A stretch of 55,002 nucleotides of DNA from Duganella radicis (GTDB lineage: Bacteria > Pseudomonadota > Gammaproteobacteria > Burkholderiales > Burkholderiaceae_D): positions 1 to 55,002 of the forward strand of contig NZ_WNKY01000042.1 in assembly GCF_009720825.1 (NCBI RefSeq), in the 5' to 3' direction. Positions 7,653 to 14,739 of the stretch are shown here, piece after piece; within the stretch, counting starts at the first letter, position 1, and each line of letters opens with the position of its first letter. Below the pieces are notes generated by a model. It had not been told where the DNA came from. It made no database searches and saw nothing but the letters and a program-made list of their open reading frames with translations. Both the position numbers and the translations under genes were made by a program.

Positions 7653-8044
7653 TTGGGTCACACTGACGCAGGTCGACTTCCTAAACAGGGTCACATTGAC
7701 GCAAACGCGCTCTTTCGAGTGGACGCGTTATCCAAATGCAGTCAATGTGACCCAGCTAAACTGGGTCACATTGACCTTGCTGGCAAAAAGACGAGTCAAG
7801 GTGACTCAAATCGTTGTAAACGGGCTCGAATCTCAGTATTATCTTTAGCACGAAGCACGCAAAGTTGGATTTTTCGTCGCGACGATGTTGAGATGAGAAA
7901 ACCAGGTATTTTTTTTGGAGGGCAATCCTCTATGTGTTACTGAGAATTGCCTCGCGTGCTCGAAGCTTCAAATAGTCGGCCATGCACAGCGGCGGCAACC
8001 ACTGCGCATGACCTTACCTTTGACAAGTAATGGAGGTACTGCCA
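7653..8044. repeat. Repeat-rich intergenic region right of the recombinase
   Basis: This 392-bp stretch has no convincing gene. It holds four strong copies of the GTCAATGTGACCCA motif: 7654-7667 and 7687-7700 (both +), 7741-7754 (-) and 7762-7775 (+). A degenerate one lies at 7795-7808. The pair at 7741-7775 forms a perfect inverted repeat with 15-bp arms and a 5-nt spacer (CTAAA). The last 230 bases contain an AT-rich stretch and the ribosome binding site (TGGAGG) of the next gene, so the promoter of the exonuclease operon is probably here. Confidence 0.7.
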
Positions 8045-8326
8045 ATGGCTGTCGCAATTGTATCAACTCATTCGCTGGTTTCCCAATCCCTGGTAGAGGA
8101 CCTTATCATCGAGGTCGCACCTCGCATGGAATTCGCCAAATCCAAGTCGTTCAAGCACATCTACGCCGTCCTGCAAGCGTCCGTGGATTGCGTAGCCGCA
8201 GCATACCGTGACGTGGCGAGCTTACCGGTCGTCATTGCAGCAGAGCGGACACGGGTTGCAGCCGCAGGAAAAGTCTGCCTGAGTGCGTTTGAACTGTTCC
8301 TTGCCAATCTGGACAATGGAGACTGA
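8045..8326 (+). CDS. Hypothetical protein, first gene of the exonuclease operon
   Basis: The start is ATG 8045, since TGGAGG lies about eight bases upstream; an in-frame start at 8030 lacks one. The 93-aa product is small and helical, Ala/Val-rich, without a signal peptide or a clear membrane segment. I do not recognise it. It overlaps the next gene by 11 bases and so belongs to the operon that ends with two nuclease-like proteins. Confidence 0.6.
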   Translation: MAVAIVSTHSLVSQSLVEDLIIEVAPRMEFAKSKSFKHIYAVLQASVDCVAAAYRDVASLPVVIAAERTRVAAAGKVCLSAFELFLANLDNGD

Positions 8327-8843
8327 GCACTTCAGTGGCATTGGGCACTCTCCCGAGAGCCTGGAACGGGCCGCCCAGCTGCCGGAAGCTAGCTGGGTGC
8401 GGCTCGACGACTTGCTGTTTTCGCTGCACGGCATTGGCCCGCGTTACGCCCTGGTGCAAAACGCGACGGTCCACGGCCGCCAGCTGTCGTATGCGATGCT
8501 CGATCTACCTGGCACCGCTTACGACATCATCACCGACCACGACGCGCCGCATGTGCCGGGCACATTCCAGCAGCTGGCCGACGCCGCCGGCGCGCTGCGG
8601 GTCACGCTCGATGCTGCTTTCAAGGCCGATCGACAAACTGGCGGCTTCGCCAGCAAGCAGCAAATGGCCCTTGCCCTGATCCGCGCCGCAGCCGATCACG
8701 TCGACCACCTCGACCAGCTGGCCGTGCTGCGCACCGTGCGCTGTGCCAAGCGCTACGAGCTGCGCGCGGACTGGCTGGCCCGCCATCGCGCGGCCGCCTT
8801 CATGGCCGCTTCGATCGATTGGCGCGCATTGGGGCTCAGCTGA
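8316..8843 (+). CDS. Hypothetical protein upstream of the exonucleases
   Basis: The start is ATG 8316 (METEHFSGIGHSPESLERAAQ), overlapping the previous gene; 175 aa. The protein is soluble with several conserved-looking aromatic and His-containing stretches (LPGTAYDIITDHDAPHVPG). A basic, helical C-terminal half follows (RTVRCAKRYELRADWLARHR), suited to nucleic acid or protein binding. No family is recognised. The next gene starts one base after its stop, so the two are probably co-translated. Confidence 0.6.
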   Translation: METEHFSGIGHSPESLERAAQLPEASWVRLDDLLFSLHGIGPRYALVQNATVHGRQLSYAMLDLPGTAYDIITDHDAPHVPGTFQQLADAAGALRVTLDAAFKADRQTGGFASKQQMALALIRAAADHVDHLDQLAVLRTVRCAKRYELRADWLARHRAAAFMAASIDWRALGLS

Positions 8844-8844
8844 T

Positions 8845-9417
8845 ATGCTGGCCAACATCTTGGTAATCGACCTTGAGGCGACGTGCGCCGACGACGGCAG
8901 CATCCCGCCGGAGCTGATGGAAACGCTGGAAATCGGGTCCGTGTGGATTGCGCCAGATGGTCAAATCCTCGATCGCTTCCAATCCTTCGTGCGCCCGATC
9001 GAGAGGCCACGGCTGACGGCCTTTTGCAAGCGCTTGCTGCCCCACATCGACCAGGCAGCGATCGACGCTGCGCCGACCTGGCCGGCGGTCGCCGCCAGGT
9101 TGGCCGAGTTCGCCCAACGCCACCAGCAGCCCGGCAGCTGGTGGGGATCGTGGGGAGCCTTCGACCATAACCAAATCGAGCGCGAATCAGCCCGCCACCG
9201 CATTGCGGATCCGCTGGCGGACCTGCCCCACGAAAACCTAAAGCGGAATTTCGCAAGGGCCCGCAGGCCGAAGATCAAGCAATGCGGCATGATCGCAGCT
9301 ATGAAAATCTGTAACCTGACACCCGAAGGCCATCACCACCGCGCCCTTGACGACGGGCTCAATATCGCCCGACTGCTGCCATTCTGCCCTCGCCCGGATC
9401 CGGCAGCGGAGGGCTGA
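8845..9417 (+). CDS. DEDDh 3'-5' exonuclease (ERI1/KapD-like)
   Basis: The start is ATG 8845, giving 190 aa; upstream in-frame codons overlap the previous gene and do not fit the fold. The protein shows the exonuclease motifs in order: ExoI VIDLEATC (Asp9, Glu11), ExoII around GAFDHNQIE (Asp107), and ExoIII HRALDDGLN (His165-x4-Asp170). This layout matches the DEDDh family that trims RNA or DNA 3' ends, such as ERI1/KapD-like proteins. The ATG of the next, related exonuclease lies one base after the stop. The two may act together. Confidence 0.85.
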   Translation: MLANILVIDLEATCADDGSIPPELMETLEIGSVWIAPDGQILDRFQSFVRPIERPRLTAFCKRLLPHIDQAAIDAAPTWPAVAARLAEFAQRHQQPGSWWGSWGAFDHNQIERESARHRIADPLADLPHENLKRNFARARRPKIKQCGMIAAMKICNLTPEGHHHRALDDGLNIARLLPFCPRPDPAAEG

Positions 9418-9418
9418 C

Positions 9419-9946
9419 ATGCTGGTCTTCCTCGATACTGAGTTCACTAGCCTGGCGCGTGCCGATCCCGACCTTATCAGCATTGGGATGGCCGCCGTGG
9501 GGGCAAGTGACTTCTACGCCGAGCGTATCGACTACAGGCACGATGACACAAGCGAATTCGTGCGAACTGATGTCATCCCACTGTTGGGGAAAATCCCTGG
9601 CGCGGCCTGTACGTCCGTTGAGCTGGCCAGCCGCTTGCGTGGCTGGTTTGATGCGCTGCCCGAGCCCGCGATCATCATGTATGACTTCCTCATCGACTGG
9701 CAGCTGCTGCAGGCCGCTTTCGCCGGCGACTTGCCGCCCAACGTCGACGCGCACCAGCTGGTCGATCACAAAATGTTTCGCCACTCGGCCTACAAGCTTG
9801 GTGAGGTGCTGACGTACTCGGCGGCCTGGCCGCCGCACCATGCGCTGGCGGACGCGCAGGCGCTGAGGGAGGGCTACTTGAGGTGGCAAGCAGCAATGTC
9901 TGGCCGCGCATGGAACACTCCGATTGTGCCAACGCCCGATAAGTGA
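9419..9946 (+). CDS. DEDDh exonuclease-like protein
   Basis: The start is ATG 9419, giving 175 aa. It begins with FLDTEFT (Asp6, Glu8), has a middle Asp in MYDFLIDW (Asp89) and ends with PPHHALADAQALREGY (His140-x4-Asp145), so all DEDDh positions can be filled. It is shorter and more divergent than its upstream neighbour. Such compact RNase H-fold exonuclease domains are found in mobile-element and defence loci. A broken second copy of its 3' half lies at 12287-12575. The gene is the last of a four-gene operon and is followed by a strong hairpin. Confidence 0.78.
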   Translation: MLVFLDTEFTSLARADPDLISIGMAAVGASDFYAERIDYRHDDTSEFVRTDVIPLLGKIPGAACTSVELASRLRGWFDALPEPAIIMYDFLIDWQLLQAAFAGDLPPNVDAHQLVDHKMFRHSAYKLGEVLTYSAAWPPHHALADAQALREGYLRWQAAMSGRAWNTPIVPTPDK

Positions 9947-9970
9947 ACACTTATGGGGCGTTGGGCAAAG

Positions 9971-10013
9971 AAATGCAAAAAGGGTGCGCTGTGCCCTTCC
10001 CTTTTTTGCATTT
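9971..10013 (+). terminator. Hairpin terminator after the exonuclease operon
   Basis: AAATGCAAAAAGGG (9971-9984) pairs with CCCTTTTTTGCATTT (9999-10013), with one bulged base. The loop is about 14 nt and the strand ends in TTTT. It lies 25 bp after the exonuclease stop and before the 3' end of the oppositely oriented HEPN gene, so it may serve both. Confidence 0.7.
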
Positions 10014-10110
10014 TGGGATCAGAACTTGAACGAGCTGCCCGCGCGCCAGACCACGCCGCCGCCGTTTGGCGAGGTGGTCACGCCGCCCCGCTACCAAACA
10101 CTTGACAAGA

Positions 10111-10899
10111 TCAACCAGGCAAGCGCTTTACACGTTCAGTTTTACTTTTCTTATCAGAAATTGCTTTAATAACCCTTGCCAAATTAGCCCTGTAAGCGGA
10201 AAGATAGAGCCCTTCGGCCTTATATGCGTCCTCGCTCGGGGACTGTGGCAGCTGACCCGACAATTCCCCGCAAAACAACAAACAGTCTGTAGCAGCAATC
10301 AGCGCATCGCCAGGTGAAATCGGCTTATAAACATAATGTCCCGCACGAGACATTGTGCGTCGATGTGCAAAAGCCCCGCGACTTGACGCCAAGCGACTAA
10401 GCGCACTTTCTGCGCTCGGATCAGGATCAATCGATATACCTAAAGGTGAAAATAATGCCCTAAGATATTTCAGAGACGCTCCGTGATTATCTTGAACCTT
10501 ACGCTTTAGCTTGGCCTTTGAAGTCGCAATTAGGTCACTAATATAATGCAACGGTTTGATCTGTGATGATTTCTCATCATCTTCGATCGGCAGTTTCGCA
10601 ATCCCATCGTGAGATATGATTGAGATCAAAGATACTACACTTGCCCGAGACATTGGGAGCCCGCTAGTCCATTGATTGAGTATCGATTCCAGCGCGTAAT
10701 CCGCAAGCTCCTCAAAAAATTGTTCAATCGCAGCGTGAACAAAAACGCAATACGCCCTAACATCTAGATCATAAGACTCAGCTGAAGGCGCGTCCTGTTC
10801 TCCTCTATCGGCACTTTCTTGTGCCTTTATATGGCAATCAAGATATTTTATCCGCAATTCTTCAACGTACTGCTTAAGTTCAGCCAAATTCTCTTTCAT
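10111..10899 (-). CDS. HEPN-domain protein (MAE_28990/RiboL-PSP type), likely RNase effector
   Basis: This 262-aa soluble helical protein has a C-terminal HEPN signature SRGAFAHRR (Arg174-x4-His179), the catalytic motif of HEPN ribonucleases. It also has an N-terminal long helix and an acidic-aromatic region (VHAAIEQFFEELADYALE) typical of the MAE_28990/MAE_18760-like group. It follows a DUF262 gene by 17 bp in the same operon. That pairing is known as a predicted toxin or phage-defence module. The likely activity is RNA cleavage on infection, with DUF262 as sensor or regulator. Base composition is AT-richer than the neighbouring exonuclease operon, which indicates separate transfer. Confidence 0.78.
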   Translation of the reverse strand: MKENLAELKQYVEELRIKYLDCHIKAQESADRGEQDAPSAESYDLDVRAYCVFVHAAIEQFFEELADYALESILNQWTSGLPMSRASVVSLISIISHDGIAKLPIEDDEKSSQIKPLHYISDLIATSKAKLKRKVQDNHGASLKYLRALFSPLGISIDPDPSAESALSRLASSRGAFAHRRTMSRAGHYVYKPISPGDALIAATDCLLFCGELSGQLPQSPSEDAYKAEGLYLSAYRANLARVIKAISDKKSKTERVKRLPG

Positions 10900-10916
10900 C
10901 GCTCAAGCCCCAGCGA

Positions 10917-12092
10917 TTAAAATGGAATTTCGATCTTCTTGGCGAACACAGACTTGATTAACGCCTGGAATTTTTGGAATCGAACACGCGTATTTTCAAT
11001 GCTCTTAGTCGTACTTTCAATGCTGGACCTGAACTCCTGATCATCCATAAGAGCGATAAAAGCCTTCAAGAATTTAGCCTTATTCTTCTTGATAGCGGCT
11101 TCAGTTAAATATTTAAAGAAGAAGATTTCGACCTCGAAAAGCACGCGATTAAATCTACGCTCGAACTTCCCATCAGTAGTCTTTCTCCCAATTTCCTTGT
11201 AATCAAAGACCAATGCGCAATTCGAAATACCGGTGTTAAACAACTGATATTCTTTCTCGATTTCAGCGCGACTCATACCCTCGGTAATCGAAGTCATCGA
11301 ATTGGCTAAGAACTGCTTCAAATTCCCTTTATAGGTAGCACCAAACAGCTCCATGGAGAGACTTCTTAAAACGATCTCAACGTCAGCGAGGCGGACATCT
11401 GGCTCACTAAGGCCTAGCACTTGATGGATTGGTTGCATTGAATTTGTTATCTCGACCAAGTAGTCCGCAAACCACCCGCGGTGGAATACTTGCCTTAGCT
11501 CCTGAGACCCCAGTCGAACTGATCCGGTATTGATACGATAGAAAATATCGTACAGAACATCCGAATCAGAAAAATTCGATAATATTGTGCATCGGATATC
11601 GGCATTCATCAGACGGCGATAGTAATCCGAGAATGAAGCATCGCTCTCCAATTCCTGAGCCGAATGGCCATTTAAATCATTTAAGACGGTTAATCCCTTA
11701 AGCTCGGCCTTATCCCAATAGTTGATACTTGGATCCATAAAGCCCGCAATAGTCAAGAGTCGCTGCTTCCCATCAATTACAATATAGGAGCGCGGGCGTT
11801 GTGGGTCTTCAGCCAAGACAATCTGAGGCACTGGAACCCCCCAGATAAGTGACTCAATCAACGCGCTGCGCTTACCGTCATCCCAAGCATTTCGGCGTTG
11901 AAATTTTGGGTTCAGATCGATATTCTTTTGCGAAATCTGCCGGATCATTGTCTCGACCGTCCAATCACGCGACGCAACGACCAACGGTGCCAAGCTTTCC
12001 CGTATTTTTATATCAGACTCAATCTCTTCATCGAGATCTTCAATAAGCTCATCAACTACTTCTTGGTCTTTTTTCGAGTGGATATTTGTCAT
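10917..12092 (-). CDS. DUF262 (GmrSD N-terminal/ParB-like) protein
   Basis: This 391-aa protein carries the DUF262 fold: WTVETMIRQI, then NPKFQRRNAW (residues 61-70), WGVPVPQIVL and the nucleotide-site motif VIDGKQRLLT (105-114). A long helical C-terminal domain follows. DUF262 is the ParB/sulfiredoxin-like NTPase domain of GmrS/GmrD and BrxU enzymes. Here the HNH nuclease (DUF1524) is absent, and a HEPN protein encoded by the next gene probably supplies the nuclease. The pair looks like a two-gene defence system. The acidic N terminus (about residues 8-27) is unusual. The gene starts beside a 128-bp intergenic region that holds its promoter. Confidence 0.88.
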   Translation of the reverse strand: MTNIHSKKDQEVVDELIEDLDEEIESDIKIRESLAPLVVASRDWTVETMIRQISQKNIDLNPKFQRRNAWDDGKRSALIESLIWGVPVPQIVLAEDPQRPRSYIVIDGKQRLLTIAGFMDPSINYWDKAELKGLTVLNDLNGHSAQELESDASFSDYYRRLMNADIRCTILSNFSDSDVLYDIFYRINTGSVRLGSQELRQVFHRGWFADYLVEITNSMQPIHQVLGLSEPDVRLADVEIVLRSLSMELFGATYKGNLKQFLANSMTSITEGMSRAEIEKEYQLFNTGISNCALVFDYKEIGRKTTDGKFERRFNRVLFEVEIFFFKYLTEAAIKKNKAKFLKAFIALMDDQEFRSSIESTTKSIENTRVRFQKFQALIKSVFAKKIEIPF

Positions 12093-12220
12093 AGATAGAT
12101 CAAAAAAAATTCTTAAATGTGAGGATAACAGCAGATGTCAGGCTTCTAATGTTGACAGCTTACCAGATGAGGGCCTTATCCTCTACCAGCCAGCCTTGCG
12201 CCGCTCGCAAACCCCGTTCG
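12093..12220 (-). promoter_or_regulatory. Upstream region of the DUF262/HEPN operon
   Basis: This short AT-rich stretch lies between the DUF262 start and the structured repeat copy A. It includes a run of A residues just upstream of the ATG and AT-rich hexamers suited to a sigma-70 promoter on the - strand. I cannot fix exact -10/-35 positions. No gene is seen. Confidence 0.3.
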
Positions 12221-12288
12221 GGCGATTTGAGTCCGGGCGAAGGCCCGGATGCCCGAAGGGCACCCGCACTTCTCGTGGGTGCCTGTAG
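12221..12288 (+). repeat. Structured non-coding repeat, copy A
   Basis: It shares GGCGATTTGAGTCCG (12221-12235) exactly with copy B (14831-14845). Both then have GGATG, a CCCG-loop-GGGC hairpin, a second hairpin around CTCGTGGG, and a closing TGTAG (12284-12288). In this copy GGCACCC pairs with GGGTGCC. It abuts the broken exonuclease copy to the right. Confidence 0.7.
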
Positions 12289-12575
12289 CCGTTTGCGACG
12301 CTGGTTTGATGCGCTGCCTGAGCCGGCGACCATTATGTACGACTTCCCCGTCGACTGGCAGCTGCTGCAGGCTCCTTTCGCCGGCGGCTTGCCGTGCAAA
12401 CTCGGCGCGCACCAGCTGTTGATCACAGGAACTTGCGCAACTCGGCTTACAAGCTGGGAGAGGTGCTGACATACTCGGCGGTCTGGCCTCCGCCCCACCC
12501 ACTGGCCGATGCGAAAGCTCTGCGCGAAGGATATTTGAGGTAGCAGGCAGCAATACCCGGACTCACCTGGAATTC
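12287..12575 (+). pseudogene. Broken partial copy of the DEDDh exonuclease gene
   Basis: This stretch aligns with 9629-9920 of the intact exonuclease gene, for instance at GACTGGCAGCTGCTGCAGGC and GTGCTGAC(A/G)TACTCGGCGG. It covers only the 3' half. It has small indels around 12418-12445 that shift frame, and an in-frame TAG where the intact gene has TGG (TTGAGGTAG near 12537). The left edge coincides with the end of structured repeat A. It is a remnant of duplication or of an older gene copy. Confidence 0.85.
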
Positions 12576-12607
12576 GCCAAATTAGCGTCAATCTGCCCAT
12601 TTCACTT

Positions 12608-12826
12608 ACAAAATTCTTGACAAGACGCAACAAATTATTAAAAATAAACCATTCTTTACGCGAATAAAGACTCATCTTTCGAGATGTAGCCTTAGTCGGG
12701 CGATTAGCCAGACTCTATGGGATTGATTGGACTTGAGCCGCAGCGAAAATTTGCGGCCCTACAATCGGCTCCGCCTCATTCCGGTCCGCAAATTTCCGCT
12801 GCGGCTTTTCTAGGTGAAGAATTTTA
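12608..12826 (+). ncRNA. Candidate retron msr-msd RNA
   Basis: It lies directly upstream of the retron effector gene, as in retrons Sen2 and Eco1. Candidate a1/a2 pairing is AAAATTCTT (12610-12618) with AAGAATTTT (12817-12825). Inside are a 5-bp hairpin with a TTCG loop (12673-12686) and a second hairpin AGTCGGGC/GCCAGACT (12694-12714), as expected for msr. A long msd stem follows: 20-nt arms 12737-12756 and 12786-12805 with one mismatch, enclosing a loop of about 29 nt. The branching guanosine cannot be fixed by eye. The boundaries are estimates. Confidence 0.7.
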
Positions 12827-13786
12827 GTGACAACAATTTCAGAAGATCCGCGTCTGATATTACTCGAGAAAGTTAACCTCGATGCAAGCAGGGTCGAGTA
12901 CACCGATAACCACATTGTTTTGCTATGTGGCGGCAAAGTAAACTATAAAGACCGTTCGGACGACCCTACCCCTGCAGTCGCGTCTCTACGACACGCAATT
13001 ACACACGCGGGTCCACAATACGAAACTTACCGGCCTGAGGATATCACCGACTGGCATGCAGATGGAATGTTCAGAAATCTTATGGATTTTGAACAGGAAC
13101 TTGCAGGTATTTGTTCGCTTGTCGCTGTCATTTTGGAAAGTCCAGGCGCTATCGCCGAGTTGGGAGCTTTTTCACAGCTTCCAGAATTGCACAAAAAAAT
13201 CGTAGCAATTAAATCCCTAGATTTCGAAAATCCCAAGGCCGCCACGTCCTTCATCAATCTTGGCATATTGCGATACATTCGAGAACAGTCGAACTCTGCA
13301 GTTAGGAATTACCCTTGGCGGATTGATAATCCAAGCTCAATCACGGAGGAAGTAGTTTCTGACGTCATTGCTGATCTTCAGGAGGAGTTAGACAAAACAC
13401 CAAAATCCCTCGTCTTTAAGAAAGAAATTAATTCACATAAACTTTCTTTGATATGTGAATTGATATCGCTTTTCACCGCGCTAAAAGAAACCGAAATATT
13501 CGATTTTCTAAACTCGCTTGGTGTATCTATCGAAAAAGATGAGCTGCGCAGAAAGCTTTTTTTATTAGATCGATTCAAGTTAATTACAAAAAAAACCTAT
13601 AGCGACGCCACATTTTATCTAAGCGGGAAGTATCAATATCATAGACTCCGCTTGGCTCTTACCGACGGATTACGACATGATGCAATTCGAACGCAAGCAG
13701 ATTGCATTGCGTTTTATCGCACCAACTCAAAACAAAGAAATCGAATCCGAGCCATACAGCAGTCCTCAGGTCCAATCGCGATATGA
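12827..13786 (+). CDS. Retron effector: nucleoside deoxyribosyltransferase-like toxin (St85/Sen2 RcaT type)
   Basis: GTG 12827 is the first start after an in-frame stop, and AGGTGAAG precedes it; 319 aa. The N-terminal domain is nucleoside deoxyribosyltransferase-like: IVLLCGGKV (30-38), WHADGMFRNLMDFEQELAG and the active-site stretch LESPGAIAELGAFSQ (103-117) with candidate catalytic Glu104/Glu111. The C-terminal 100 residues form a winged-helix-like domain. This is the effector of type II-A retrons (St85/Sen2 RcaT, Eco1/Ec86). The RT-msDNA complex holds the toxin inactive until phage factors disturb it. The RT gene start overlaps its stop (ATGA), so the two are translationally coupled. Confidence 0.88.
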   Translation: MTTISEDPRLILLEKVNLDASRVEYTDNHIVLLCGGKVNYKDRSDDPTPAVASLRHAITHAGPQYETYRPEDITDWHADGMFRNLMDFEQELAGICSLVAVILESPGAIAELGAFSQLPELHKKIVAIKSLDFENPKAATSFINLGILRYIREQSNSAVRNYPWRIDNPSSITEEVVSDVIADLQEELDKTPKSLVFKKEINSHKLSLICELISLFTALKETEIFDFLNSLGVSIEKDELRRKLFLLDRFKLITKKTYSDATFYLSGKYQYHRLRLALTDGLRHDAIRTQADCIAFYRTNSKQRNRIRAIQQSSGPIAI

Positions 13787-14739
13787 ATAGCAAATTACTA
13801 ACCCAGATCAGGGCCGAGCTTGGGCTTCCCGTCGCGCAGATCGAACGATTGATAGAGCGTGCGCCTTATACGTATAAAGTCTACACCATCCCCAAGCGAT
13901 CAGGCGGCGACCGCACTATCGCTCAACCTGCTAGGGAAACAAAGCTCATACAAAAATGGCTAATTGAGCATATCTTCTGCACTTTACCAATTCATGATGC
14001 AGCCGCAGCATATCGGCCAGGCGCAAGCATTAAGAAAAACGCTGAAAGGCATGCCAATTCGAAATATATGGTAAAGTTGGATTTCAAAGAATTCTTCCCA
14101 TCAATTAAATATCAGGATCTTGTCAACCACTTTTGTGTCCATCTTTCCGACGCCTATGAGGATGATGACATTAAACGGATGGCACTGATTAGTTGCCTAC
14201 ATATTGGAGGAAGGGATTTTGCACTGAGCATCGGTTCTCCAGCATCGCCATGCCTTTCCAATTCAATAGTTTATGAATTGGATAAGAAAATTAAATCTTG
14301 GTGCAAAGAAAACAAAGTCGCTTATACGCGATACGCCGACGACCTTACCTTTTCAACTAATCGACCCGATATATCATCCGAGGTTGAAAAGATGGTTTCG
14401 TTGACGTTAAAGGAAATTGAGTACCCACAACTCAAGCTCAACAAGAAAAAATCCATACATTTATCAAAGCGACACAAAAGAGTAGTAACAGGTGTGATAA
14501 TTAATAGTGAAAACAATTTATCTCTCGGGCGAGATAGAAAGAGAGAAATAAGTTCGCTCATCCACAAATACTCAATTGGCCTCTTAAGCAAAGGCGACAC
14601 ATATAGGACTCAGGGCCTATTGGGCTTTGCACGTGATATCGAACCCGATTTCGTGGCTCGCCTGAACACCAAATATGGAAATAAGCTTTTGGAGGAAATC
14701 TTCACGCTTAGGAAAGCTGAGGAAGAGGACGACTTATAG
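13783..14739 (+). CDS. Retron reverse transcriptase (St85/Sen2 type)
   Basis: The ATG at 13783 overlaps the effector stop; 318 aa. Diagnostic features are the retron-specific NAxxH motif (NAERH, 86-90), a first catalytic Asp in VKLDFKEFFPSI (Asp100), GSPASPCLSN, the YADD box (184-187) and the second retron-specific motif VTG (235-237). A basic thumb follows. The enzyme uses the upstream msr-msd RNA as template and primer to make msDNA. msDNA bound to the RT is the antitoxin for the neighbouring effector. Base composition is AT-rich like the DUF262/HEPN genes, unlike the host. Confidence 0.95.
   Translation: MNSKLLTQIRAELGLPVAQIERLIERAPYTYKVYTIPKRSGGDRTIAQPARETKLIQKWLIEHIFCTLPIHDAAAAYRPGASIKKNAERHANSKYMVKLDFKEFFPSIKYQDLVNHFCVHLSDAYEDDDIKRMALISCLHIGGRDFALSIGSPASPCLSNSIVYELDKKIKSWCKENKVAYTRYADDLTFSTNRPDISSEVEKMVSLTLKEIEYPQLKLNKKKSIHLSKRHKRVVTGVIINSENNLSLGRDRKREISSLIHKYSIGLLSKGDTYRTQGLLGFARDIEPDFVARLNTKYGNKLLEEIFTLRKAEEEDDL

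Larger units (their letters stand above)
6433..7700. mobile_element. Candidate recombinase unit with mirrored two-repeat ends
   Basis: Two copies of GTCAATGTGACCCA (cores 6435-6448 with one mismatch, and 6470-6483) lie left of a tyrosine recombinase gene. Two copies in opposite orientation (7654-7667 and 7687-7700, each with one mismatch) lie right of it. Spacing is 35 and 33 bp. Both ends read the same from outside inward. Multiple short repeats in each terminus recall IS21-family ends, but no istAB genes exist here; the only gene inside encodes a tyrosine recombinase. That it moves as a unit is inference. Confidence 0.45.

Noticed and set aside
6433..7808. CRISPR array reading of the GTCAATGTGACCCA repeats
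   Set aside because: Orientation alternates, spacing is irregular, a gene lies inside and no cas genes are present.
7653..7943. 96-codon frame right of the divergent recombinase
   Set aside because: It is built from the GTCAATGTGACCCA repeats and has no ribosome binding site or recognisable protein features.
12119..12469. 116-codon + strand frame upstream of the retron
   Set aside because: It joins the structured repeat to the frameshifted exonuclease remnant; the translated similarity covers only part and then breaks.
12737..12805. Rho-independent terminator reading of the 20-bp stem upstream of the retron effector
   Set aside because: The loop is 29 nt and only a short TTTT follows; position before the effector and the flanking a1/a2 pairing fit msd better.
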